NCBI RefSeq assembly: GCF_963678635.1
Contig: NC_087065.1
Span: 32,733,679 to 32,797,678 of the forward strand
Source of the DNA: Symsagittifera roscoffensis
Lineage: Eukaryota > Xenacoelomorpha > Acoela > Convolutidae
DNA length: 64,000 nt
Reading direction: 5' to 3'
Shown here: positions 34,500 to 47,590 of the stretch, one piece after another
Numbering within the stretch: the first letter of the stretch is position 1
Layout of the letters: each line of letters opens with the position of its first letter
Notes under the pieces: model-generated
Database searches by the model: none
What the model was told of the DNA's origin: nothing
What the model saw: the letters and a program-made list of their open reading frames with translations, nothing else
Program-made: the position numbers and the translations under genes

Positions 34500-36345
34500 C
34501 TCAATTTTTTCAGTGGGGATTTTTTTTCTGCAAGAGTCATATATCTTTAGCTCATGTAACTTTGCTTGTGACATGAAGGAGACTGAGCTAGCGCTTTCTA
34601 TCTAAAACTCTGAGCGGCATTGGTTTTTTCCCATTTTTACATTTAACAAATTTCGATTGTCTCTTCTCGCCTTATCCCACACCGTGCGGATTGCGAATAC
34701 ACGAAATTCTTTTTGTCAGTACCGTAATCAAAGCTGTTTATCAAGTTCGTCTCGCACTCAGTAAAGTCATTAGTACCATTGACATGATTCACCCCGTTTT
34801 TTGCAACGTTTTGAGTAGTGTCCTTGACCCCCGCAAATGTTACAAAAGTGTTTTGAGCTGGACAATTCTCTCAATAGTTAGGTTTTAACCACGTTCCACA
34901 ATTATCACAATTATCACCAGGTTGACCATTAATTTCATTTACGACTTCTCTCAACATAACCAGCTGGTTGACCGTTTTTTGAGTTTTGCCAACTTTTATG
35001 TCGCCTGATGGTACCTGATGTCGCGTGGAAATTAAATAAAAAACACCTAAATCACACTTAAATACAAAGTTCCTCCGTAATTTTTGAATGCGGAGGAACT
35101 AGAAGCATTCTCATTATTTGAAAACGGTTGGAAATTTTTACTTGAACAAAATTAGAGGGTCTATTGTTTTTTCATCCATTTGAATCTGAAATATTTGCAA
35201 AAAAGACAATTTTTTCAACGGTTTTTATGCTAACTGATTTGTTCTTAACACAGCAACCAATCCTTGGACAGCCACGGGTTTTACTTAGATCATTTTTTTC
35301 AAAATGACAAAAATTTATAGAAAGGCATTGAAAGAGAGCGACTGTTTGCAAATTATAATTGAATGGTTTTTGTTTTGAAAAGTTTTTGAAGCTAAGGTTA
35401 CCCCTCTTCAACATTTATAACTTCAACAAGTCGCCAAACAAACTAAGCAGTTTTGCTGCCAAAGTAGCTGCCCTGGAGCCAATGCTGGGTGCATCACATT
35501 AAAAATCAGTTAAAACAACTTCTATCTTTTTTATTAATTTCTGGCAAGAAATGTGACCGAATCCGCAGAAAATTAAAATAGTTAGGCTTATCTGTTAAGA
35601 CAATTTGAAAATCTTATAAAAATTGGTTAAGTTTGTTTTGATCTCTTGTCTTCAAGTTGGTGAAATTTTTGACCTTCTTATCTATTTCCTTTACGTTTTT
35701 AACAGGGTTGGATCTAGGTTTTTCACGAAGCTTATGACAACTTTTTTTAAGTCGAACAAATTGATTTTCCCAATTCTCATAAATCAATATAGAGACCCTA
35801 GTTTGAACAAAAAAACTGCGTGGCAGGCAGTTTTCAAAAAAGTAAAAAAAAATCTTAAGGCACTCCATGTTTGGGCGCCCACCCCCGCCGCACTGCCCTA
35901 CTTTCGCCCTGCCTAGATATTGATACTTCAACTTTGATCTCGCAAACTTCCTTGGGTTGCTATAGTATGCACCAAAATGGACAACAAATGGAAAACTTAT
36001 TCGTAATCGGGCATAAAATAATTTTTCACTTTACTGTATGTCTGAGCATTGGTTTCGATTGTAACAGGTTCTTGCTACAAAAAATTATTTCGGTTTTACA
36101 CTACTGTTGTCTTATTTTCTTTCAAATGAACTCAAATTTGAATATTGAAGCTTCAATTCTGCTAATGACAACCATAATTTTACGAATGAAAATTCAATAT
36201 TGTCAGGTATTTCAGCCTGAAAAATTGAAGAAAAAAAACGAAGCATTAATCAATGAGATTTTGATTACTCAAACTCAAATTTCTCAAAAATTGAGCAAAT
36301 TTCTATTCATCGAGCACAGAAGTTTTTCTCAATTATTCTAGTGGG
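34500..36345. repeat. 1.8-kb monomer 1 (contains gypsy Gag fragment and hAT-like remnant)
   Basis: Anchor tgtgacatgaaggagactga occurs at 34567, 36398 and 38214, giving spacings of 1831 and 1816 bp. The first 0.5 kb of the monomer is family-2 gypsy Gag-end sequence (minus-strand HNCGKWLKP-type block and the gagcggcattgg string). Near 35703-35911 lies a segment starting CAGGGTTGGATCTAGG and ending in a GC-rich cgccctg, reminiscent of a hAT-type element but without a target duplication. Open frames (for example 35871-36341, 156 codons) look incidental. Confidence 0.8.
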
Positions 36346-38160
36346 GATTTTTTCTGCAAGAGTCATGTCCTATATCTTTAGCTCATGTAATTTTCCTTGT
36401 GACATGAAGGAGACTGAGCTAGCGCATTCTATCTAAAACCCTGAGCGGCATTGGTTTTTTCCCATTTTTACGATTAACAAATTTCGGGTGTCTCTTCACG
36501 CCTTATCCCACAACGTGCGGATTGCGAATACACGAAATTCTTTTGGTCAGTACCGTATTCAAAGCTGTTTATCACGTTCGTCTCGCACTCAGTAAAGTCA
36601 TTAGTACCATCGACATGATTCACCCCGTTTTTTGCAATGTTTTGAGAAGTATCCTTGACCCCCACAAATGTTACAATAGTGTTTCGAGCTGGACATTTCT
36701 CTCAATAAGTAGGTTTTAAGCACTTTCCACAATTATGAGAATAATCACCACGTCGACCATCAATTTCTTTTACGGCTTCTCTCAATATAACCAGCTGGTT
36801 GACCGTTTTTTTGAGTTTTGCCAACTTTGATGTCGCCTGATGGTACCTGATGTTGCGTGGAAATCAATTAAAAAACACCTAAATCACACTTAAATACGAA
36901 GATCCTCCGCATTTTTCGAATGGTCGGAACTAGAAACATTCTCATTATTGGAAAACGGTTGAAAATTTTTCCTTGAACAAAATAAGAGGGACTATTTTTT
37001 TTTCATCCGTTAGAATTTAAATTATTTTCTAAAAAGACAATTTTTTCAACGGTTTTTATGCTAACTGTTTTGTTCTGAACACAGCAACCAATCATTGGAC
37101 GGCCACGGGTTTTTCCTCGATAATTTTTTCAAAATGACAAAAATTTCTAGAAAGGCATTGAAAGAGAGCGACTGTTTGCAAATTATAATTGAATGGTTTT
37201 TGTTTTGAAAAGTTTTTGAAGCTAAGGTTACCCCTCTTCAACATTTATAACTTCAACGAGTCGCCAAACAAACTAAGCAGTTTTGCTGCCAAAGTAGCTG
37301 CCCTGGAGCCCAATGCTGGGTGCATCGCATTAAAAATCAGTTAAAACAACTTCTATCTTTTTTATTAATTTCTGGCAGGAAATGTGACAGAATCCGCAGA
37401 AAAGTAAAATAGTTAGGCTTATCTGTTAAGACAATTTGAAAATCTTATAAAAATTGGTTAAGGTTTGTTTTGATCTCTTGTCTTCAAGTTGGTGAAATTT
37501 TTGACCTTCTTATCTTTTTCCTTTATGTTTTTAACAGGGACGGATCTAGGTTTTTCACGAAGCTTACGACAACTTTTTTTATGTCGACCAAACTGATTTT
37601 CCAAATTCTCACAAATCAATATAGAGGCCCTAGTTTGAACAAAAAAAACTGCGTCGCAGACAATTTTTAAAAAAAAGTCTTAAGGCACTCCATGTTGGGG
37701 CGCCCACCCCCGCCGCACCGCCCTACTTTCGCCCTGCCTAGATATTAATTTGATCTCGCAAACTTCCTTGGGTTGCTATAGTATGCACCAAAGTGGACAA
37801 CAAATGGAAAACAATTTCGTAATCGGGCATAAAATAATTTTTCACTTTACTGTTTGTCTGAGCATTGGTTTCGATTGTAACAGGTTCTTGCTACAAAAAA
37901 TTATTTCGACTTTACACTACTGTTGTCTTATTTTGTTTCAAATGAACTCAAATTCGAATACTGAAGCTTCACTTCTGCTAATGGCAACCATAATTTTACG
38001 ACTGAAAATTCAATATTGTCAGGTATTTCAGCCTGGAAAACTGAAGAAAAAAAACGAAGCATTAATGAATGTCATTTTGATTACTCAAACTCAAATTTCT
38101 CAATAATTGAGCAAATTTCTATACATGGAGCACAGAAGTTTTTCTCAATTATTCTAGTGG
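36346..38160. repeat. 1.8-kb monomer 2
   Basis: A diverged copy of monomer 1 in direct orientation, with the same order of Gag fragment, degenerate repeats, GC-rich cgcccacccccgccgc block (about 37700) and tail. The 63-codon minus frame 36474-36665 is Gag-derived. A third monomer starts at 38161 and is cut at 38643 by the junction of the 7.9-kb duplication. Confidence 0.8.
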
Positions 38161-38517
38161 GGAGTTTTTCTGCATGAGTGATGTCCTATATCTTTAGCTC
38201 ATGTAATTTTCCTTGTGACATGAAGGAGACTGAGCTAGCGCATTCTATCTAAAACCCTGAGCGGCATTGGTTTTTTCCCATTTTTACATTTAACAAATTT
38301 CAGTCGTCTCTTCACGCCTTATCCCACACCGTGCGGATTGCGAATACACGAAATTCTTTTTGCCAGTACCGTAACCGAAGTTGTTTATCACGTTCGTCTC
38401 GCACTCAGTAAAGTCATTAGTACCATCGACTGGATTCACCCCGTTTTTTGCAATGTTTTGAGTAGTGTCCTTGACCCCCGCAAATGTTACAAAAGTGTTT
38501 TGAGCTGGACAATTCTC

Positions 38518-38835
38518 TCAATAGTTAGGTTTTAACCATTTTCCACAATTATGAGAATAATCACCACGTCGACTATTATTTTCTTTTACGGCTTCTCTCA
38601 ATATAAGCAGCTGGTTGACCGTTTTTTGAGTTTTGTTAACTTTGCGTAGCGAGCATTTTTGTTGTAAAAAAACAGAATCTAAAAAACTTTTGGAAACGCA
38701 TGCATAAACAATCACACCGTTGAATTTCACAAAATAGGTTTTGAAAACCTTCAGACTCAGGCAGTTGCTTTTTAACCAAAAAAAAAATTTGAAAGCTCTT
38801 CGCTCAATAAAGTTTTCCTGTCCTGTTTTGAACAA
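38518..38835 (-). pseudogene. Chimeric frame: LINE RT thumb joined to gypsy Gag piece
   Basis: A 105-codon open frame crosses the 7.9-kb duplication junction. It starts with the LINE thumb region (WLKSNCLSLKVFKTYF) and after about residue 65 continues in frame into the Gag fragment (NQLLILREAVKENN, HNCGKWLKPNY). It exists only because of the duplication. No promoter or selection is evident. Confidence 0.7.
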
Positions 38836-39732
38836 ACAGGTACACAGCTATCATCTGCATGCAAACTCACGGATGCATTTGGTATCGAAAAACAATTCAC
38901 CATATCATTAATGTATGATACGAAAATTAGATGACCCAAAATTAAACCCTGCGGAACCCCTATCTATATATGTGAGGCCTTGGAAGTTTTCTTCCAATAG
39001 CAACAATTTGTTTACGTTTAATGAGATACGAATGAATAAGGTCGCCAACAAACCCGCTGATGCCATACGTTAAGCTTATATACCAGTATTTTGTGATCGA
39101 AGCTATAAAAAACTATACTTAAATCTAAAAAACACTGCAAGTCTTGTAACCTTCTTTTGGTTTCTTTTTGATGGTCACTTTTTTGTCTATTTTAGAATTG
39201 CTTGGACCGATCAATAATTTTGTATAAACTCAAATTGAGAATCGCATAAGACTTTGCTCTTTTCAATAAAAGGTTTTATTCTGAGGGATATTCATTTCTC
39301 TAGTATTTTACTGAGGGCAGTCAGAGGAGATATTGGACGGCAATTAGATGTCTTTGACTTGTCACCAGCCTTATGAATGGGAACAAGTTTTGCAATTTTG
39401 AAAGAAGCGGGGAAACAACCGTGGCTATAACATTTATTAGGAAGAACAGATAAATATTCCGATGAAACGAGAGATGAAATTATCAATAAAATGTTGTTGA
39501 TGCCATCAAAAATTTCAGCGTTTGAGTTATTTAAAAATTTAATCCTTTTTAAACTTTCTGAAGTTCCTACAGGGAAAAAGAACATGGGTTTTGTAAATGT
39601 TGGCAAGTTGGTTGAAAACGAAAAATTTTCAGTTTTTTTGTTCATATCATCCTTTCTTATACTTGAAAAGTATTCATTCGCTTGTTCTGCATTTAATTGA
39701 AATTCATTGCCTTTCAAATTAAGTTCACGCAA
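38641..39732 (-). pseudogene. LINE reverse transcriptase remnant, copy 2
   Basis: Same as copy 1: frame 39292-39732 is identical in protein sequence, with the GVPQG-like block at 38940-38959 and HADD near 38850. It ends at the duplication junction, so the last part of the thumb present in copy 1 (30636-30715) is missing. Confidence 0.85.
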
Positions 39733-42700
39733 TTCCTAACCTAATTTAACAACTTGTTTTCGTCTTTAAACCATTTATCAATTTTAACATGATCTCCACA
39801 AGAAACGTTTCTGATAAAAAAAAATACTCTGTAAATAGGCTTACCATCCCTGGTTGATCCTTGATCATCTCCAAACATTCCATTTTATCCAAGATATCCC
39901 TGCTCATATATACAATGAAGCAGCAATTAAAATCGAACTTATAAAGTTCCAACAAGGATAGTCGGTTAGTGGGCAGAAGGTTCCAACATTAGTCCCAACA
40001 AAATGCAAACTTTTTTCAAATTAGTGTCATGACCCTTTGAACCGAAAAGTAGACACTAAGCATGTTCAACAGTCATGATCGAATAAGCCTGTCTGAAAAC
40101 AGTTTTTGTAGAAAAAGATATTTCACAATTTTTTGTATAGTTTTTGTTTCAAAATGGCGTTGAAAAACCAAAAACCTAACTTTGCTCGAGTAAATTTAGG
40201 TTATCACTGCCTAACTTAAGCTTGAATAAGCTATTGTAAGCCTGCACACTGACCTTTTAAGCTGAAAATTAGAACAAAAATCTAAAATTCACTTCGAATT
40301 TTCTCGACACTGAGAATTTTTTTGAAAATTTTAATGTCGTTCAAATCACGACCGAAAACGTGTTAAAAGTGTGGATAACTTGAACCATTCAGTTGATTTT
40401 TGACCTTTTCCGGTGTCACCTGATGTTGCGTGGAAAACAAACAAAAAACTAAATCACACTTGAATATAAAGTTCATCCGCATTTTCAAATGGTCAGAACT
40501 AGAAATATTTCGTTTTTAGAAAACTGTTTAAGTTTTCATTGAACGAAATTAGAATGACCACTTTTTTTCATCCGTTTGAAAATTATAACAAAATTCAAAA
40601 AATTTGAACCTACTTTTTTAGACGCGAAATTAGAATGACCACTTTTTTTCATCCGTTTGAAAATTATAACAAAATTCAAAAACTTTGAACCTACTTTTTT
40701 TGACGCTGAGAATTGTTTTCTGAAACGTTTTAAAGTCGTTCAAATTATGACTGAAAGGGTTTTAAACTGATCGATAACGTGATCCATTACAACGAGAATT
40801 GACCAATTCCGGTGGTGCCTGTTGTTACGTGGAAAACAATTAAAAAAGTAAAAATCTAAATTACACTTTAATACAAAGCTCCTCCGCATTTTTAATATGG
40901 TCGGAATTAGAAATATTCTCATTGTTAGAAAACGATTTGAAATTTTTCAATGAACAAAATTAGAGGGACAATTTTTGTTAATCCGTTTGAATTAAAAAAT
41001 TTTGCTAAATAGACGTTTACTTTTATAGGTTTTATGCCAAATTTTTTGTCCTGAACACAGCAAACGATAATTGGATGGGCACGTATTTTTCTTGGCTAAT
41101 TTGTTTAGTCTGACCACCTGGTACCTGAGGGAGACCTGTAAAGCTCTAGGCATTAAAAAAAACGCGTAATCGATTTCTTAGTTTTTCAGACTAACTAACA
41201 AATGAGCGCTTCCGGAGAAAAAAAACTGAGAGCGAGAACTCAATTTACTGCGTTTAATCATTGTCAAAGTGATCTTCCTTCTATCGAAAACAAAAACATA
41301 GGAAAAAAGTTTTCGGAAATTTTTTTATACTTTTTTTGTTAATGCTTTTTGCTTCAAATTACTTATGGTAATTGGGACACTTGAATTATTTTTTAAATTT
41401 TTTAAAGTCATTCGAATCATGACTGAAAGGGTTTTTAAATGATAGACAACTTGAACCATTACAACGAGTGTTTTTTAATCGAGCCGTTTGAAACTAAATA
41501 ATTTGCTAAACAGACCTTTTCTTCAACAGTTTTTATGCTAACTGTTTTGTTCTGAACACAGCAACCCATCCTTGGACGGCCATTTGTTTTTCTTGGATAA
41601 TTTGTTTGTTCTGACCACCTGCTAGGTGAGGGAGACTTTTAAGTCTCTATGCATTCAAAGAAAACGCGTAATTGGTTTCTTAATTTTTCAGACTAACTAA
41701 CAAAGGAGCGCTTCCGGAGAAAAAGGAGTGAGAGCGAGAATTCAATCTACTGCGTTGAATCATTTTCAAGTTGAACTCCCTTCTCTCGAATACAAAATTA
41801 TAGGACTTAGTTTTTTATTAACTTTTTTGTCTCAAACAACCTACTGTAGTTGGGACATTTTTTGCTACATACACAGCCGCCGGCTATAATTATTTTTTAA
41901 TGTTTTTAATTTAAACACTGAAATAAAAAATACTCATTAATCGAACCAAGAATTTTAAAATGAACTTCTTATGGAACTTTTACTTATGAATGATTTCAAT
42001 ATTTTATGGTTTTTTTAGAAAAAAAACGTTAGAGCAAGTTAAATATTGGGGACTCAACTTCAACTCTCTCAAGATAAATGAGATGATTTCAATTATTCCA
42101 GCACTGTAATTTTTGTTCAGAATTGTAACGACTGAACAGGTTTTTATGTGTCAATTGGTTTCGATTGAAACAAGTTCTTGCTACAAAAAAAAAATATTTC
42201 GACTGTTGTCTTATTTTGTTTCAAATGAATTCAAATTTGAATATTGAAGCTTCAATACTGCTAATGGCAACCATAATTTTACGACTGAAAAATCAATGTT
42301 GTCATGTATTTCAGCCTGAAAAATTGAAGAAAAAAACTAAGCATTAATGAATGTGATTTTGATTACTCAAACTCAAATTTCTCGATAATTGAGCAAATTT
42401 CTATTCATCGAGCACAGTAGTTTTTCTCAATTTTTTCAGTGGGGATTTTTTTTTCTGCAAGAGTCATATATCTTTAGCTCATGTAACTTTGCTTGTGACA
42501 TGAAGGAGACTGAGCTAGCGCTTTCTATCTAAAACTCTGAGCGGCATTGGTTTTTTCCCATTTTTACATTTAACAAATTTCGATTGTCTCTTCTCGCCTT
42601 ATCCCACACCGTGCGGATTGCGAATACACGAAATTCTTTTTGTCAGTACCGTAATCAAAGCTGTTTATCAAGTTCGTCTCGCACTCAGTAAAGTCATTAG

Positions 42701-45700
42701 TACCATTGACATGATTCACCCCGTTTTTTGCAACGTTTTGAGTAGTGTCCTTGACCCCCGCAAATGTTACAAAAGTGTTTTGAGCTGGACAATTCTCTCA
42801 ATAGTTAGGTTTTAACCACGTTCCACAATTATGACAATTATCACCAGGTTGACCATTAATTTCATTTACAACTTCTCTCAACATAACCAGCTGGTTGACC
42901 GTTTTTTGAGTTTTGCTAACTTTTATGTCGCCTGATGGTACCTGATGTCGCGTGGAAATTAAATAAAAAACACCTAAATCACACTTAAATACAAAGTTCC
43001 TCCGTAATTTTTGAATGCGGAGGAACTAGAAGCATTCTCATTATTTGAAAACGGTTGGAAATTTTTACTTGAACAAAATTAGAGGGTCTATTGTTTTTTC
43101 ATCCATTTGAATCTGAAATATTTGCAAAAAAGACAATTTTTTCAACGGTTTTTATGCTAACTGTTTTGTTCTGAACACAGCAACCAATCCTTGGACGGCC
43201 ACGGGTTTTTCCTAGATAATTTTTTCAAAATGACAAAAATTTATAGAAAGGCATTGAAAGAGAGCGACTGTTTGCAAATTATAATTGAATGGTTTTTGTT
43301 TTGAAAAGTTTTTGAAGCTAAGGCTACCCCTCTTCAACATTTATAACTTCAACAAGTCGCCAAACAAACTAAGCAGTTTTGCTGCCAAAGTAGCTGCCCT
43401 GGAGCCAATGCTGGGTGCATCACATTAAAAATCAGTTAAAACAACTTCTATCTTTTTTATTAATTTCTGGCAAGAAATGTGACCGAATCCGCAGAAAAGT
43501 AAAATAGTTAGGCTTATCTGTTAAGACAATTTGAAAATCTTATAAAAATTGGTTAAGTTTGTTTTGATCTCTTGTCTTCAAGTTGGTGAAATTTTTGACC
43601 TTCTTATCTATTTTCTTTACGTTTTTAACAGGGGCCGATCTAGGTTTTTCACGAAGCTTATGACAACTTTTTTTAAGTCGAACAAATTGATTTTCCCAAT
43701 TCTCATACATCAATATAGAGACCCTAGTTTGAACAAAAAAACAGCGTGGCAGGCAGTTTTCAAAAAAGTAAAAAAAATCTTAAGGCACTCCATGTTTGGG
43801 CGCCCACCCCCGCCGCACTGCCCTACTTTCGCCCTGCCTAGATATTGATACTTCAACTTTGATCTCGCAAACTTCCTTGGGTTGCTATAGTATGCACCAA
43901 AATGGACAACAAATGGAAAACTTATTCGTAATCGGGCATAAAATAATTTTTCACTTTACTGTATGTCTGAGCATTGGTTTCGATTGTAACAGGTTCTTGC
44001 TACAAAAAATTATTTCGGTTTTACACTACTGTTGTCTTATTTTCTTTCAAATGAACTCAAATTTGAATATTGAAGCTTCAATTCTGCTAATGACAACCAT
44101 AATTTTACGAATGAAAATTCAATATTGTCAGGTATTTCAGCCTGAAAAATTGAAGAAAAAAAACGAAGCATTAATCAATGAGATTTTGATTACTCAAACT
44201 CAAATTTCTCAAAAATTGAGCAAATTTCTATTCATCGAGCACAGAAGTTTTTCTCAATTATTCTAGTGGGGATTTTTTCTGCAAGAGTCATGTCCTATAT
44301 CTTTAGCTCATGTAATTTTCCTTGTGACATGAAGGAGACTGAGCTAGCGCATTCTATCTAAAACCCTGAGCGGCATTGGTTTTTTCCCATTTTTACGATT
44401 AACAAATTTCGGGTGTCTCTTCACGCCTTATCCCACAACGTGCGGATAGCGAATACACGAAATTCTTTTGGTCAGTACCGTATTCAAAGCTGTTTATCAC
44501 GTTCGTCTCGCACTCAGTAAAGTCATTAGTACCATCGACATGATTCACCCCGTTTTTTGCAATGTTTTGAGAAGTATCCTTGACCCCCACAAATGTTACA
44601 ATAGTGTTTCGAGCTGGACATTTCTCTCAATAAGTAGGTTTTAAGCACTTTCCACAATTATGAGAATAATCACCACGTCGACCATCAATTTCTTTTACGG
44701 CTTCTCTCAATATAACCAGCTGGTTGACCGTTTTTTTGAGTTTTGCCAACTTTGATGTCGCCTGATGGTACCTGATGTTGCGTGGAAATCAATTAAAAAA
44801 CACCTAAATCACACTTAAATACGAAGATCCTCCGCATTTTTCGAATGGTCGGAACTAGAAACATTCTCATTATTGGAAAACGGTTGAAAATTTTTCCTTG
44901 AACAAAATAAGAGGGACTATTTTTTTTTCATCCGTTAGAATTTAAATTATTTTCTAAAAAGACAATTTTTTCAACGGTTTTTATGCTAACTGTTTTGTTC
45001 TGAACACAGCAACCAATCCTTGGACGGCCACGGGTTTTTCCTCGATAATTTTTTCAAAATGACAAAAATTTCTAGAAAGGCATTGAAAGAGAGCGACTGT
45101 TTGCAAATTATAATTGAATGGTTTTTGTTTTGAAAAGTTTTTGAAGCTAAGGTTACCCCTCTTCAACATTTATAACTTCAACGAGTCGCCAAACAAACTA
45201 AGCAGTTTTGCTGCCAAAGTAGCTGCCCTGGAGCCCAATGCTGGGTGCATCGCATTAAAAATCAGTTAAAACAACTTCTATCTTTTTTATTAATTTCTGG
45301 CAGGAAATGTGACAGAATCCGCAGAAAAGTAAAATAGTTAGGCTTATCTGTTAAGACAATTTGAAAATCTTATAAAAATTGGTTAAGGTTTGTTTTGATC
45401 TCTTGTCTTCAAGTTGGTGAAATTTTTGACCTTCTTATCTTTTTCCTTTATGTTTTTAACAGCGACGGATCTAGGTTTTTCACGAAGCTTACGACAACTT
45501 TTTTTATGTCGAACAAACTGATTTTCCAAATTCTCACAAATCAATATAGAGGCCCTAGTTTGAACAAAAAAAACTGCGTCGCAGACAATTTTTAAAAAAA
45601 AGTCTTAAGGCACTCCATGTTGGGGCGCCCACCCCCGCCGCACCGCCCTACTTTCGCCCTGCCTAGATATTAATTTGATCTCGCAAACTTCCTTGGGTTG

Positions 45701-46569
45701 CTATAGTATGCACCAAAGTGGACAACAAATGGAAAACAATTTCGTAATCGGGCATAAAATAATTTTTCACTTTACTGTTTGTCTGAGCATTGGTTTCGAT
45801 TGTAACAGGTTCTTGCTACAAAAAATTATTTCGACTTTACACTACTGTTGTCTTATTTTGTTTCAAATGAACTCAAATTCGAATACTGAAGCTTCAATTC
45901 TGCTAATGGCAACCATAATTTTACGACTGAAAATTCAATATTGTCAGGTATTTCAGCCTGGAAAACTGAAGAAAAAAAACGAAGCATTAATGAATGTCAT
46001 TTTGATTACTCAAACTCAAATTTCTCAATAATTGAGCAAATTTCTATACATGGAGCACAGAAGTTTTTCTCAATTATTCTAGTGGGGAGTTTTTCTGCAT
46101 GAGTGATGTCCTATATCTTTAGCTCATGTAATTTTCCTTGTGACATGAAGGAGACTGAGCTAGCGCATTCTATCTAAAACCCTGAGCGGCATTGGTTTTT
46201 TCCCTTTTTTACATTTAACAAATTTCAGTCGTCTCTTCACGCCTTATCCCACACCGTGCGGATTGCGAATACACGAAATTCTTTTGCCAGTACCGTAATC
46301 GAAGTTGTTTATCACGTTCGTCTCGCACTCAGTAAAGTCATTAGTACCATCGACTTGATTCACCCCGTTTTTTGCAATGTTTTGAGAAGTATCCTTGACC
46401 CCCCACAAATGTTACACAAAAGTGTTTCGAGCTGGACATTTCTCTCAATACTTAGGTTTTAACCATTTTCCACAATTATGAGAATAATCACCACGTCGAC
46501 TATTATTTTCTTTTACGGCTTCTCTCAATATAAGCAGCTGGTTGACCGTTTTTTGAGTTTTGTTAACTT
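38644..46569. repeat. 7.9-kb tandem duplication, right copy
   Basis: Near-exact repeat of 30716-38643. The order is LINE remnant, repeat field, 1.8-kb monomers at about 42430-44270 and 44271-46085, and a third monomer. At 46569 the sequence continues with gatgtcgcctgatgg, the normal monomer continuation, where the left copy has its junction. Confidence 0.95.
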
Positions 46570-47590
46570 TGATGTCGCCTGATGGTACCTGATGTCGCGT
46601 GGAAATCAAATAAAAACACCTAAATCACACTTAAATACGAAGTTTCTCCGCACTTTTCGAATGGTCGGAACTAAAAACATTCTCATTATTGGAAAACGGT
46701 TGGAAATTTTTCCTTGAACAAAATTAGAGGGACTATTTTTTTTCATCCGTTAGAATCTAAATTATTTTCTAAAAAGACGATTTTTTCAACGGTTTTTATG
46801 CTAACTGTTTTGTTCTGAACACAGCAACCAATCCTTGGACGGCCACGGGTTTTTCCTAGATAATTTTTTCAAAATGACAAAAATTTCTAGAAAGGCATTG
46901 AAAGAGAGCGACTGTTTGCAAATTATAATTGGATGGTTTTTGTTTTGAAAAGTTTTTTAAGCTAAGGTTACCCCCTCTTCAACAATTATAACTTCAACAA
47001 GTCGCCAAACAAACTAAGCAGTTTTGCTGCCAAAGTAGCTGCCCTGGAGCCCAATGCTGGGTGCATCACATTAAAAATCAGTTAAAACAACTTCTATCAT
47101 TTTTATTAATTTCTGGCAAGAAATGTGACAGAATCCGCAGAAAAGTAAAATAGTTAGGCTTATCTGTTAAGACAATTTGAAAATCTTATAAAAATTGGTT
47201 AAGTTTGTTTTGATCTCTTGTCTTCAAATTGGTGAAATTTTTGACCTTCTTATCTATTTCCTTTACGTTTTTAACAGGGTTGGATCTAGGTTTTTCACCA
47301 AGTTTACGACAATTTTTTTTATGTCGACCAAACTGATTTTCCAAATTTTCACAAATCAATATAGAGACCCTAGTTTGCACAAAAAAACTGCGTCGCAGGC
47401 AATTTTAAAAAAAAAAAATCTTAAGGCACTCCATGTTTGGGCGCCCACCCCCGCCGCACCGCCCTACTTTCGCCCTGCCTAGATAATGATACTTCAACTT
47501 TGATCTCGCAAACTTCCTTGGGTTGCTATTGTATGCACCAAAGTGGACAACAAATGGAAAACAATTTCGTAATCGGGCATAAAATAATTT
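46086..47590. repeat. Further 1.8-kb monomer (complete third copy)
   Basis: The third monomer of the right 7.9-kb unit continues past 46569 to about 47590, with the gatctaggtttttcacc segment (about 47283) and the GC-rich block (about 47437-47480). Open frames at 47195 and 47437 follow the repeat and are not credible genes. Confidence 0.75.

Larger units (their letters stand above)
30716..38643. repeat. 7.9-kb tandem duplication, left copy
   Basis: The unit from tgcgtagcgagc (30716) to gagttttgttaacttt (38643) repeats with an offset of 7927 bp. Divergence is very low (isolated substitutions, for example near 32294/40217 and 33485/41407, and a few one- or two-base indels). The junction shows at most 2 bp of homology (TG). 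Contents: LINE RT remnant, degenerate 0.3-0.4-kb repeats, then 1.8-kb monomers. Confidence 0.95.

Noticed and set aside
35703-35911. Complete hAT MITE inside the 1.8-kb monomer
   Set aside because: The left end resembles hAT (CAGGGTTGGATC) but the right end differs and the flanks gtttttaa/cctagata do not match, so only a remnant is claimed.
35871-36341. 156-codon plus-strand ORF (repeated at 43796-44266)
   Set aside because: It runs through the 1.8-kb monomer; homologous positions in the other monomers are shortened or shifted, and it has no recognisable domain.
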